The notes below the pieces were generated by a model. The model had not been told where the DNA came from and did not search any database. It saw only the letters and a list, made by a program, of their open reading frames with translations. A program made the position numbers and the translations under genes. Below are positions 41,953 through 52,600 of a DNA stretch of 64,000 nt, piece by piece. The DNA is from Nemertoderma westbladi (Eukaryota > Xenacoelomorpha > Nemertodermatida > Nemertodermatidae), in NCBI GenBank assembly GCA_032718475.1, contig JAUCBJ010007028.1, positions 62,001-126,000 on the forward strand, written 5' to 3'. How positions within the stretch are numbered: position 1 is the first letter of the stretch; each line of letters begins with the position of its first letter.

Positions 41953-43797
41953 TTGGATTTGGTTAGCGAGATTGCGAAATTTGCGGCTAGACACGGATTA
42001 CCGGCACAGCAACCGCCAAACGTCTCTGGCAACGCAAAACACTGGCGAACACTGGTAGACTACGTCGAGTCCCAGATTGCTAAGTGTGCTTTCACCTCGA
42101 CGGAGAAGTTTAATTACTTGCTCCAAGTCCTGTCTGGTGAGCTGAAACGATTAGCGGAAACCTTTATCGGTGTTCCAGATGCCTTTGAGTTGGCGTACGA
42201 CCGTTTGTATTTGATTTACGGCGGTAACATCGCCATGGCTAAATCCATTATCGAAGACCTCTGCAGAGGAGGTAGCATTTCGAAACCGATCGACCTTCTA
42301 CGACTCGCGGACGAAATCAAAAACGCTATAGGGACTTTACGGTCCATTGGACAACTCGAATACGCTAATGCACCAACGGTTCTCATCAGGATAATTGGTC
42401 GACTTCATCATCGACTCCGACAAGAATGGCAACGCATCGAGTACAAGCGCAAAGAAGCCGGCGGGCTATTAAAACTCACCGACGTCTACCAACTGATTTC
42501 ACGGGAGGCCTTGATTGAGACTCGATCGAACTACACTGATCACCATATTGCGGCAGAAGGGATAGCTATTTCTGCGCCGACTCGGACCAAACCATTTCTG
42601 ACGAACACAAAAGCCGTTACCTATGCCACTCCTACTGAGACTTCTAAAGTTCTGACACCTATCGGCACCACGCAGCCACGACAACAGTTGCCAGTGGACT
42701 TTGTGGGATGCTCATACTGCGAGCGGAACGGCAGAAACCAAAGCGGACATAAACTTCCTGGATGTCGCGCTTTTAGGGAGTTAGGAATCGAAAAGAGAAG
42801 ATTTCAAATTCGATCTTTGGATTCTTGCTGGAGATGTACGAAGCCAGGACACGTCCGGAAGGATTGCCCGAGCGACGATACATGTCCTCAGTGTGGACGT
42901 AACCATGAGGCGTTACTTCACACAACAAGTCATACTCCGACCAGACGCTTTCGACGAGAGCATCCAGATAAAGCAGCTAGATGCGACGCACTATACAAGG
43001 AGCGTGCGCCGTGCGAGATCCGTACATTTTACGCAGATTGTACGAATCAATCGGGATCATCGGACAAGGACGAGGAGGAAGACGACACTTTCTACGTGCA
43101 TGCGGGTGAGGAACACCCATCGGTAACACTCCTCACACAGAACCAAAGGAAAGGGTTTAGCGTGATTCCTATAAAGATTACCGGAACCCGAGGGAGCAAG
43201 CGTATATACGCTATCTTAGACTCTGCGTCATCGCATAGTTATGTCGATGAACAAGTAGCCGATGTAGTTACGGACATGAGTCAAGGTAAGACTGCTCAGT
43301 ATACTATAAGCAGCATGCATGGTAAGAGAGCGATCCCTGTGACAAGAGTAAAACTAACCTTAGACACTCTTCTTTCCAAAGCGGAACACAGCAAGGAGGA
43401 ACGCTCATTACTTCCGGTAAGAAATTTGACCTTTGCAGCTACGAAGGCCATTAGTAACTTGCTCGGCCCTGTGCCAGAGCAATCACCGGAAGATCGTAAG
43501 TATTTCCGACACCTTAGAATACCGGAATGTCCTGTCAATTATCGTTCCATCGCGATGTTGATTGGGACAGACCAGTTTAACTTACATCAGGTATGGGAGA
43601 CACGCCCATCTGTGATTACAGCGGGCAACCCCTACGCATGTACAACTCCCATAGGTTGGTATACTAGAGCACCAATACGTACACTAGAGGTAAGTGACCA
43701 GGAGGATGACGTTTTGAGTACGTGTAGTTTACTGACTAACACGATAGATAATTCTCCTTCACACTCCTGTGGTCCAATTGTACAGACGGCACTATGA
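41953..43797 (+). CDS. Gag capsid, zinc knuckles and protease of element D
   Basis: A 614-codon open stretch. The capsid is DUF1759-like: FNYLLQVLSGELKRLAETFI, FELAYDRLYLIYGGNIAMAK, RLHHRLRQEWQRIEYKRKEA. Three metal-binding fingers follow: CSYCERNGRNQSGHKLPGC, CWRCTKPGHVRKDC and CPQCGRNHEALLH. The protease site RIYAILDSASSHSYVDEQVA keeps its Asp, and PVNYRSIAMLIGTDQFNLHQ and TTPIGWYTRAPI close the DUF1758-like domain. It ends with TGA before the linker to RT. It is the best-preserved protease of the D/E pair; E has Asn for the catalytic Asp. Confidence 0.88.
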   Translation: MDLVSEIAKFAARHGLPAQQPPNVSGNAKHWRTLVDYVESQIAKCAFTSTEKFNYLLQVLSGELKRLAETFIGVPDAFELAYDRLYLIYGGNIAMAKSIIEDLCRGGSISKPIDLLRLADEIKNAIGTLRSIGQLEYANAPTVLIRIIGRLHHRLRQEWQRIEYKRKEAGGLLKLTDVYQLISREALIETRSNYTDHHIAAEGIAISAPTRTKPFLTNTKAVTYATPTETSKVLTPIGTTQPRQQLPVDFVGCSYCERNGRNQSGHKLPGCRAFRELGIEKRRFQIRSLDSCWRCTKPGHVRKDCPSDDTCPQCGRNHEALLHTTSHTPTRRFRREHPDKAARCDALYKERAPCEIRTFYADCTNQSGSSDKDEEEDDTFYVHAGEEHPSVTLLTQNQRKGFSVIPIKITGTRGSKRIYAILDSASSHSYVDEQVADVVTDMSQGKTAQYTISSMHGKRAIPVTRVKLTLDTLLSKAEHSKEERSLLPVRNLTFAATKAISNLLGPVPEQSPEDRKYFRHLRIPECPVNYRSIAMLIGTDQFNLHQVWETRPSVITAGNPYACTTPIGWYTRAPIRTLEVSDQEDDVLSTCSLLTNTIDNSPSHSCGPIVQTAL

Positions 43798-43959
43798 CAG
43801 ACTTGCGTCGCTAACGCAGACGCCACCAATACTGACGTAACTGATCTGGACACGACCACACGGACCTCTGACTTACAATTACTTGCAGTAAACCAGGTTG
43901 TATTGACTACTGAAGACCAAAGGGTTGTTGCTGTGGATGACTCGATGAACGAGGATTTT

Positions 43960-43979
43960 GGAAGGCTTGCGAGCCTACC
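43960..43979 (+). repeat. Near-palindrome copy 4
   Basis: Identical to copy 2 but read in the GRLASLP frame, in the protease-RT linker of D. Confidence 0.9.
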
Positions 43980-44037
43980 GAAAAATCCGAAGGTCATTGA
44001 CCCCACCCACCAAGCTTCGACACCGGTCGTTGATCTT

Positions 44038-44057
44038 GGAAGGCTTGCGAGCCTACC
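44038..44057 (+). repeat. Near-palindrome copy 5
   Basis: Identical to copy 4, 78 bp away, also GRLASLP; surrounding codons do not resemble those around copy 4. Confidence 0.9.
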
Positions 44058-44211
44058 GACAGATCAAGAGGTTGTCATATTATGAGTTAGCATGAGTTAC
44101 TAGAGTTACAGTATTATGAGTAGCCCCAATATTTTTAAAGGCTTAAATCGTATAGATCCTATAGATTCCATAGAACCGCCGCACGACGATTCGACGCAGA
44201 CTAGTGACACC

Positions 44212-44231
44212 GGAAGGCTTGCGAGCCTACC
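44212..44231 (+). repeat. Near-palindrome copy 6
   Basis: Identical 20-mer, GRLASLP frame. Orthologous in position to copy 13 in E. Confidence 0.9.
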
Positions 44232-44340
44232 AGACACATTGACACTAGCCACCGCAGCGGACAAAGACGTGGACGAGGACCATGGCGCAGTGCAAGCAGC
44301 GCTTGACCGACTGCTGACTGAATGGACCATTCAATGGTAG

Positions 44341-46147
44341 GAACAGGACTCAGCAGAACCCGGTAGTTACAAGACCAGTATGTCAGAACAGGAAAAACGG
44401 TCGTTAAATATTATGAGAGATACCATTTGCCAGACTGCGAATGGCCACTACGAGGTTGGCATGTTGTGGCGCAATGGACAACGTAAGCTTGTTGACAATT
44501 ACCCGCTTGCTTTGATGCGACTCAAATCAATAAGGCAGCGATTGTTGCGAGATGAGATGGCCCATATGCAATACAATGCTCGACTTCAGACGTATCTCCA
44601 AAAGGGATACGCCATTAGGATGTTAAATCCCGAGGTAACCACAGATCAGACATATTATCTGCCACATCATTTTGTTTGACACCCGGACAAACCTGGCAAG
44701 GTGCGTGTAGTCAACGACTGCGCCGCGCTTTACCAAGGGATGTCTATGAACAGCGAACTGATGGACGGGCCGAATATGAATAATTACCTCATGGGAGTCC
44801 TAATGCATTTTAGACAACGCAAAGTGGCTTTCACCTGTGACGTAGAGGCCATGTTTCACCAGGTTTAGGCTTTGGAGCGGGACAGGGACAGCTTGAGGTT
44901 TCTTTGGTATCCGGACGGAAATTTAGAACTTCCGCCAGAAACTTACCAAATGCAGGTAAGACTTTTCGGAGCCAGGGACAGCCCCAACTGCACCATGTAC
45001 GCCTTAAAGCAGACCGCATTGGACAGACGAGACCAATTTGACCCAGAAGTAGTTCGGGCCGTGGAACGAGATTTCTATGTGGATGACGGCCTCAAGAGTT
45101 GTGACAATTTGGAGCGCGCTACAACCGTAGCACACCAACTCCAGGATTGTCTCGCTGAGGGCGGATTTCACCTGACAAAGTTCGCTTCCAACGAACCCGA
45201 ACTGGTGAACTCATTTGACCCGACAGATCGCAGTGGAGGAGATTTAGACTTAGACCTAGAACCTCTACCGGCGACCAAAGTATTAGGACTTAGTTGGGAC
45301 CCTAACACCGACAACTTTAGGGTACGTGTAAGGTCCATGGACCAGACTACACCTCTCACTAAGAGGACTTGCTTATCGACCATGAGTCGATTGTATGACC
45401 CATTGTGTTTCATTAGTCCAGTGATCCTACATGCTAGGATCATACTCCGCAGCATTTGGCAAGCCGGACTGGAATGGGATGACCCCATCCCAGAAAAGTT
45501 AGCTGAGCAATGGAGGGACTGGGAAGCCCAACTGACGTTCCTACAATACTATACCATACCAAGGGTATACTTTCTATTGCAGACCACCTTTCCAGCCGAT
45601 TTAGAGCTTCACAGCTTTAGTGACGCTAGCAATGATGGATTGGGGGTTACTTTATACCTTAGACGACATGTGACATCGGACAGCTACGATGTGTCTCTCG
45701 TTACTTCTAGGGCTAGAACAATGCCGTTGAAGTATATGACTGTACCTCGTGGAGAGCTGCAAGCCGGGACGATATCCACCGATATTGTCAGTCTAGTTCA
45801 ACGCGAGCTGGAGGCTAACTTGAAGGTCACATATTGGTTGGATGCGACATTGGTACTTTGGTACATAAACAACGAAGCGTTTGAGTTCAAGACTTTCGTA
45901 GCCAACAGACGGGCTGAAATATTAGACCGGTCGCTCAAACAAGATTTTCGTCACTGTCCAGGGAAGCTGAACCCAGCTGACATTGTGTCACGGGGGATGC
46001 AACCGCTTGACTTTTGTAAACCGGACAATAAATCCTTTTGGTTTAGAGGACCCGATTTCCTACAGCGACCATCAGACGAATGGCCACCGTTATTCGACGC
46101 GACAACCAATACCATACCAGAGGGTGCCGAGATAAAAATCGACAAGG
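44341..46147 (+). pseudogene. RT and RNase H of element D
   Basis: RT begins HYEVGMLWRNGQRKLVDNYP and DQTYYLPHHFV, then a TGA (E reads YVRHPDKPEKV), KVRVVNDCAALYQGMSMNSE, FTCDVEAMFHQV, a TAG, then ALERDRDSLRFLWYPDGN, ARDSPNCTMYALKQTA and DFYVDDGLKSC (catalytic box, about 45070). RNase H follows with LELHSFSDASNDGLGVTLYL, YWLDATLVLWYINNEAFEFK and LNPADIVSRGMQPLDFC. All catalytic residues are visible, but two nonsense codons interrupt the RT. Protein similarity to E is high through the whole region. Confidence 0.88.
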
Positions 46148-46674
46148 TTGTTAAATCTAAAGCGAAAGCCAACGCCAAGGTCAAGAGAAAACAAGGACGG
46201 ACGAAATCTGATGACCTGGACGCTAAACCTGACATTACGCCAGACGTCTCACCAAAATCTCGACCAGACGCTCATACAAATCTTTCACCCGATGTTCCGC
46301 GGGAGATTTCAGCAGACGTTTCGCCAGATTGTTCACCAGATTTCTCGCCAGATTATTCACCAGAAGCGACACCAGATTGTTCTCCGGATTGCTCGCCAGA
46401 TTGTTTTATGGAACTCTCGACAGATTGTCTACCGGACGTCTCACCAGACTTTCTACCAGACATCTCGACAGACTGTCCACCAGACTTTAGACCAGACTTT
46501 CTGACAGAAATTACGCTTGACTCTCTTTGGGACCGACGACAGGACATTTTGCCTGATGTTCCGCGCTATGTCTCACCAGATGTCTCACCAGACTGTTCAC
46601 CGAACGTAATCCTTCGCATAATATCATTTACTGGGTCCGGCGTTCATTTTACAAATATTCTAATATTTTGGTAG
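46148..46674 (+). CDS. SPDx-repeat linker of element D, truncated before integrase
   Basis: After a Lys-rich stretch the frame enters roughly 30 units of the tetrapeptide (S/T)-P-D-(V/C/F), for example ISADVSPDCSPDFSPDYSPE. Element E has the same type of stretch (MSLDISPDVPRNILPDISQN) directly before its integrase, which identifies the position. In D the frame leaves the repeat at about 46605 and ends at TAG 46672-46674 with no integrase. The DNA behind it does not resemble the integrase of E. Confidence 0.75.
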
Positions 46675-47519
46675 TTTGTAGGTCTAATACTTACAAATTA
46701 TAAGGCTCCTTCCCCTTTTGTGTATTTCCAGGACTCAAATTCAGGCATAAGGTTAATACTACGCCCAGAATTCGGCAATTTTATTTACCAGGTCCCTAAT
46801 ACTAAGAAGAAATGTGTTAGTTTACTACAGTAGGCGTACAGTTACAAAATAGCTAGCCTGGTTCCTATCTAGAATTTTGGTTACCTAGGTGGGCTTGGTA
46901 ACTTCTTATCAGGATGTCGGCGGGGACACGGTAGGTGTTAGTATCCCTAATAGCCTTAATTTATATGCGCCTAGTCAGTAAACTGCCCTACCGCCTGAAC
47001 GGTATAATTTTAATTCAGGGAAAAACACAGTAACCCTCTCCTGGCCTACAAGCTCCAACGCAAACGATGAACACCGTGTACTACTGACAAGCCACCAGCG
47101 CACCTATACCTGGCAATGAGTTAGGCGTACAGTTTTGCTGCACCCTACCAATGTGCATGCCGTGTAATGGTGTGCCTGTGTCCTATCTGTGTACTGGTAT
47201 CTCTCTGCCTATCCTCTCCTCCCGTAGGAATACGAAGGGTTTCCGCGGGTTTTCCTGAATGAAAATTATACGGTTCCTAAATTTAAAATTTTTGGCGTAC
47301 AGTGTGTCGCTACTTCTACCTTCGATCTCAGGTCTTATACTTAGGTAGCGAAGCATCGAACGCTGTCTAACCTTTCAGGCGATGGGCAAATAACTACGAA
47401 TCAGTATTGCAGGTGGTCTCCTGTCTACATTCCTCCGATGTTCCCATTCATTGCCGTGGCCCGATGTCTAGCCTGCCATCCTGTTCCTCAGTTGTGTTCA
47501 CCGTGGTGAAACATGATAA
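46675..47519. other. No gene recognised after element D
   Basis: Mixed DNA without protein-like frames and with no match to the 5' LTR of D. ggcgtacagt words recur (about 46837, 47124 and 47293), which may be remnants of a repeat. The boundary with D is about 46605-46620. Confidence 0.45.
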
Positions 47520-47880
47520 AAAGAGCAGATAGCGATAATTCTGACTTTATTACAGATAACCAACAATTATATTAATACAAACAATGTAATCTGAAGTAAC
47601 TAATTATATCTGAGAGAAAGAAATAGTAGATTGATTGATAACTAATGAAAGAAACCGCACCTTTTATAGCAAATTTTGTGCCGCTAACAATCTAGACAAA
47701 TCTAGATTGTTCTATGAGTTCCATTAGGTTTTTAAAGATAATCATTGGTCCAGCAAACATATAATTTGCACGACATTGGTTACTGTCAAGTAACTGCAAT
47801 CATATTGGTTAATCTACCTTGAGCAAATGCAATTAAATCGTAGCGGTTAATTCAAATGAGTTGAAATTTAGCACAAAAAA
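47520..47880 (-). promoter_or_regulatory. Minus-strand CCAAT/TATA/AATAAA module
   Basis: On the minus strand three CCAAT words lie upstream of gctataaaaggtgcgg (about 47664-47679), and about 130 bp further is taataaag (about 47540-47547). Promoter followed shortly by a polyadenylation signal is an LTR-like layout. It lies directly downstream of the tRNA-like module at 47885-47965, the same order as at 28822-29090 on the plus strand. A short inverted repeat, caatctagacaaatctagattg, is at 47688-47710. Confidence 0.4.
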
Positions 47881-47884
47881 CAAT

Positions 47885-47965
47885 TTGCACCTGCTAGGAT
47901 TTGAACTCAATACCTACTGAACGATTTTCCAACGCATAACCGACTGAGCTACTGAACCACTTGAA
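47885..47965 (-). ncRNA. tRNA-derived module (SINE head or tRNA pseudogene)
   Basis: The minus strand reads agtagctcagtcggttatgc (A-box/D-arm) and tattgagttcaaatcctagc (B-box/T-arm) at the spacing of a tRNA. T-stem and acceptor stem pair poorly, so it is not a working tRNA. Pol III promoter boxes look good. Confidence 0.6.
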
Positions 47966-48386
47966 CAACGTTGTACAAACAGCTATAGTAAATGCAAATG
48001 AGGACTTAATGTAATCTTTATAACAAATTAATTCCAACAAAATAAAATTTTGAAAATCCACGGCTTTTATGAGGATATAATTCTATACCGCTCCATGAAA
48101 ACAGGATATTATCGTACATAAAATATACGATTTTCACCAATAACAAATCAAATTATGGAATACTTGGGGCATACCTACATATTTACAAATTAAATTTCAA
48201 ACAATAATACTTCCTTTCTACGTAATAATTTGGTACAAAATAATTACAAATTCAAACTTTACATATTTAAGGCCTTATTAAGTAGGTACAATATAAATCT
48301 AAATTAAATTCACCAATATAAATCTATTGCATCTCAAATATTGCATAAATTCAAATAATTACAAATACAAATAAGTGAAATCTTAA

Positions 48387-48406
48387 GAAAGGCTCGCAAG
48401 TCTTCC
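48387..48406 (-). repeat. Near-palindrome copy 7
   Basis: Sense (minus) ggaagacttgcgagcctttc in AT-rich non-coding DNA. Confidence 0.85.
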
Positions 48407-48588
48407 GTCTACTATTGCATTTCAAATATTACATAAATTCAAATAATTACAAATACAAATACTTTCGTGCCTAAATATAAATTGCATAAGTTTGGAATAA
48501 TTACAAATATGAGTCTCTCTAAGTACAAAACTTTCTAAATATAAAACTTTCTAAATACAAATATAACGTTTTACAAATGAAATCATAA

Positions 48589-48608
48589 GAAAGGCTCACA
48601 AGTCTTCC
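48589..48608 (-). repeat. Near-palindrome copy 8
   Basis: Sense ggaagacttgtgagcctttc; non-coding; shares about 20 flanking bases with copies 7 and 9. Confidence 0.85.
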
Positions 48609-48736
48609 GTCTACTCTTGCCTTCTATTTCACTGTAAATACAAATACTGCTTATAAAATATAAATTGCATAATATTCAAAACAATATAAATTGCATAAGT
48701 TCGGAATAATCACAAATATAAAATATAACGCTTTCA

Positions 48737-48853
48737 AAATATAAATTTCTTTCTAAATATAAATTTCTTTCTAAATATAAATTTCTTTCTAAATATAAAT
48801 TTCTTTCTAAATATAAATTTCTTTCTAAATATAAATTTCTTTCTAAATATAAA
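48737..48853. repeat. 18-bp minisatellite
   Basis: Six to seven near-identical units of tttctttctaaatataaa head to tail. Confidence 0.95.
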
Positions 48854-48923
48854 AATATAAATCAAATAAATCACAAGAACTCAAATAAATCATATAAATC
48901 AAATAAATCAAATGAAATCACAA

Positions 48924-48943
48924 GAAAGGCTCACGAGTCTTCC
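48924..48943 (-). repeat. Near-palindrome copy 9
   Basis: Sense ggaagactcgtgagcctttc; non-coding, at the change from AT-rich to GC-richer DNA. Confidence 0.85.
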
Positions 48944-49659
48944 GTCCACCCTTGCCCTCCATTTTAACGTTTTTCGGACCGGGCCCTGCCTCGTCCCCGA
49001 AAGCTTGCTTTCGTCCTTTTGGGCTCCTCCCCGAGGCGCACCCATGAGGCGGACGTGTCGAGAGGACAAATTGTATCGACCAGAACCAAAATCGAGAGTA
49101 CCTTATTTTACCGACAGGGTAAAATAACTTTGTGTGCACAAAGTATGCTGGGGCGCAGTAGAGATATGGTCCTACTAATACCAGCGGCGTCTGGACCAAC
49201 TGGCAAGGGTTCCCATACTCACTCGCAGTGGCCACACATACAATCACGTGTACTCACGTACCCACAGCAACAGAAAGCTCAAAGACCCAAACAAATCCCA
49301 AAGACCAATCAGCTGAACATGGAGACAATAACATATAGTATCAAAAAAACGGAACAGCTGATGGCCAAAACAACCCATCCAAGCCCCCAGCAAACTGCCA
49401 CTGCTCGCCCACATACAAAACATAGTTCAAGCCACATGAACCACAAATCACACCATGCCACCACCCCTACTGTGTACAGGACTGGCAGTACGGCAACAGG
49501 CCGACTAGACGGTACCACAGCACCATGTCGATTCATGGTTTGCTAGACACGAGGGCCTTCAGTGACTCCCTAGCACTATACACCAAATTTAACGTGCCCC
49601 CAGACCCTCACGAGTCCGCCGCCGCCTGTTATACGCACCCCTATAGAGACCTCACCTCT

Positions 49660-52600
49660 TTAGGTACGTATCGGTGATTTAGTTCGTGGTATGGGACTTG
49701 TGGGGCGAGTCACTAGTTTACCTTGGACGTTGGGAGATGGTGCGACCGTTTCCTCACATGCTCGTCTCTTAGTCATCCCAAATCCTCGTCCGACTCCTCG
49801 TAACCGATCGGTTGTATCAACTGTTGGTAAAACGTCTGGGAACGCGAGGGAAGCGGATGACGCAGACCCAAGAGAAACTTGCGCCCCCTTTTGATCAGCT
49901 GGTATGTGTCCCAATCCTCCTTGCGGTTCTCTGGGAAGTGACACCGTATCCCGAGTAACTCGAATAGTCGGCTCAAATCCCTTTTGCTCTTCAATATTTA
50001 TCGTTTTCTTTAATTGTTGGCTCACCTTTTGAACCCTTATGATCCTATGCTGTCCGTCCTCCCGAGGGTGACGTGCAGACGGCGCAACCGGAGTAGCTGG
50101 TATGTTGGTCGCCTCTAGGATCTCCTCTTCCTCGAATACGCTCGCTCGTATACGTTTATGGTAGAATGCGGCTCGGTACGCCCATTTGACGGTTAACCAA
50201 GCTCCCTTGATTCGCTTTTCTGTTTGAAACCAATCGAATTCACCATATGTGATACGATTGATGACTTTCTGGAAGTTCCATGTGTTCTTATTATCGGGAT
50301 GAATCTGTAGTAAATATTTGCGCACAACTCTGAATCCACTATCATGAGGCAAAATATCAACTACCTCGATCAGTTCGTCGTATTGTGGCATAGCGGAGAT
50401 ATATCCTTCCGACATCATAGTTTGAGGGTTTACCGCCCAGAATCCAAGATGTGCTCTCATTGGGAATCGTCTTCTTTGCGCCGATACATGTTCGTCAGCT
50501 AAATCTTCCCAATCATCAAACAGTTTTCTCACTAGTTTTACAGATTCGTGTTCGTAAGGTATGTCTCGCAATTGGCATTCAGATGCTCGATGTCCCTTTA
50601 TATTACAGTATGAGCATTGAGCCATAAATCTCCAGCAAGTATAAAACGTATGGGACCCTTGATCTCCACACCATCCACAAATCAGTTGAGTCGTAGTAAT
50701 GTGCTTTCCACTGCACTTTGTCGAATGATGTCCAGCGACGCCACATTTACCACACATCGTATTGGCAGGGTACCACAATTGCTCATATATAAGATCTCCA
50801 ATTGGCCGAGCGCTTCCTCCCACACTATAGTCATAATCGTCTGGATCTATGGGTTAGTATGTTTCAGAAGGTTGTATGCAAACTACAGCATCTGTTGCTT
50901 CAAGTTGTCGAATCTCCGTCTGAGATTTCTTTGGGAGGTTCCTTTCAATCTCAAGAAGTTCCTCTAGAGGATCACCAATGATCGTCGTTGTGTCGGAATC
51001 ATCACCAAGATGACCGATAGGCGCGCGCGTCTGCCGTGATTCTCTTCTACGATACGTTCTCCTTCATAAGGTAACATCGTAAACATAGATGGTCTTTCGA
51101 TAAGAGATCCCGCACAGCAAAGATACACGTCTCAAAATATACTAAATCCTGCTCGAGTAAAGGCATTGCACTGAGCGTCGGAATTGTAGAAGGGTTCGAG
51201 AAATCGTCTAAACACGTCGGTATGAATTCTCCCTTCCTCGTAAAACGTATGATCTTCTCCGAGACAAAGTGGATGTCTTTTAAGAGTACGAGACACAATG
51301 TCGGCGACTAAGCAAACATTCACTGATGACTCTATCGCTAAATAATATTGTAGGACCGCTCTTGGAGGTGACGTAATAGCCCAATACACGCATCCTCTCC
51401 ATTTGAACTGTGATTCAAACTCATTCATATCTGGAGTATCACCTTCTCCATACGTTTCGATATACTTGGTTCTTTTACTTTCCTTGTAATCCCAATTAAA
51501 CATTAGGTAGGAGATATATCCAGTTCCGGTTTTCTGAGTATCATACTCACGGCAAAATCCTTGTTCTATAGACCACAGGATAAGAGGTCGAGTGTCGACG
51601 TAAGGTGTCGGTAATCGGTCGTCACTGTCCGTCATGCCGGCGAAGTCGCTAATTAAGTCCTCTCGCACTCCTGATCCAATCTTTATAACTTTTATCTAAA
51701 ATCATATTTCTTACCATCTTCTGTAGCATTCTAGCATCGATATTGAAAGCTTGGTCCATCTTATTTACTATCCAACTCTTCTCTTCTAAAAACACACTCC
51801 CACCTATAATATTCGAATATAGTTAAATAACTCTGGAAGCCCTGTGTATTCTGAGTTGAAACACTGTGTACAAGTTGGAGGTATCGGCATTCGTTTGTCG
51901 CTTCTTTGTCTACTGAAAACGTGCAAGACTCCGTCTGCCGCTCTAATTTGTATAGTCTTGGAAGTCAGACTCTGTTGATGGCCCTCGTTGTCATAAAACA
52001 TGTAGCCATTTTCTTGAAATGATCTAAACGTCCTGTTCTATTCGTCCATCAATTCTTCCGAAGGTTGCCAAATCTTCTCTATATCCCTCTCGTCCTCGAA
52101 ACGAATGACTTTACCTTGCCAGTTCGTGGCGATGTCTGTATCCGACTCAAAGGTTCCTGTTCCAATCCATAAGCGAATCGTTCTGGTTAAGTATCCTTTC
52201 AGGTTACTCGGAACTATATCAGCGCCAGCTCTATCCAGTTCCCTAAAGTCTTGAATATGAGGCGGAACATTATGCACGACCTTTTGCGTAATATGTCTAC
52301 GTAAATCCTATATCTTAACCATATCGCTTAGAACAAATGCAGGACGAAACTCCAAGTTTGAAATGATTTCAGGATGATCCACGATAGGTATTTAGTACGT
52401 CGTATCTTCTCTGACTGGTATACTAATAGGGAAATTGAGTGTCGTACTCAATGGTTTCGTAGTCGAAGTACTATGCGGTTGCATTTCTCTTGTCCTTTCC
52501 GGGGATGCAATCTGTAGTCACTGAATAACGTTTTGAGCAAATTTTATACTTTCGAAAATTTCCGGTGTCATCTCCTTAGCTGGCGTTTAATCGTGTAACG

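Larger units (their letters stand above)
43798..44340 (+). pseudogene. Protease-RT linker of element D with three near-palindromes
   Basis: Acidic, low-complexity coding text interrupted by TGA/TAG. GRLASLP is encoded three times, at 43960, 44038 and 44212, by copies of the 20-bp near-palindrome. The last corresponds to the single GRLASLP of E at 58125-58144 and is followed in both by a helix ending in the RT lead-in (MSEQEK(R/Q)SL(N/K)IM). The first two have no counterpart that I can see in E. Confidence 0.7.
47966..49659. other. AT-rich non-coding DNA with near-palindromes and an 18-bp minisatellite
   Basis: No supported gene. Three copies of the 20-bp near-palindrome lie at 48387, 48589 and 48924, each within a longer shared context (gaaatc.taagaaaggctc ... 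ttccgtc.ac). At 48737-48853 is an 18-bp minisatellite (tttctttctaaatataaa, about 6-7 units). From about 48960 to 49650 the composition becomes GC-richer but no frame is convincing. Confidence 0.6.

Noticed and set aside
46675-47519. 3' LTR of element D
   Set aside because: No block of the 5' LTR (TATA with ccgcgg, ggattcgctgcgcgg) is found here.
49019-49546. 175-codon plus-strand ORF
   Set aside because: Thr/His/Ser-rich text without motif or relative; composition suggests chance openness.
49694-49720. A further near-palindrome copy (GRVTSLP frame, gggcgagtcactagtttacc)
   Set aside because: Only about 12 of 20 bases match and it points against the U2 sense; likely chance.
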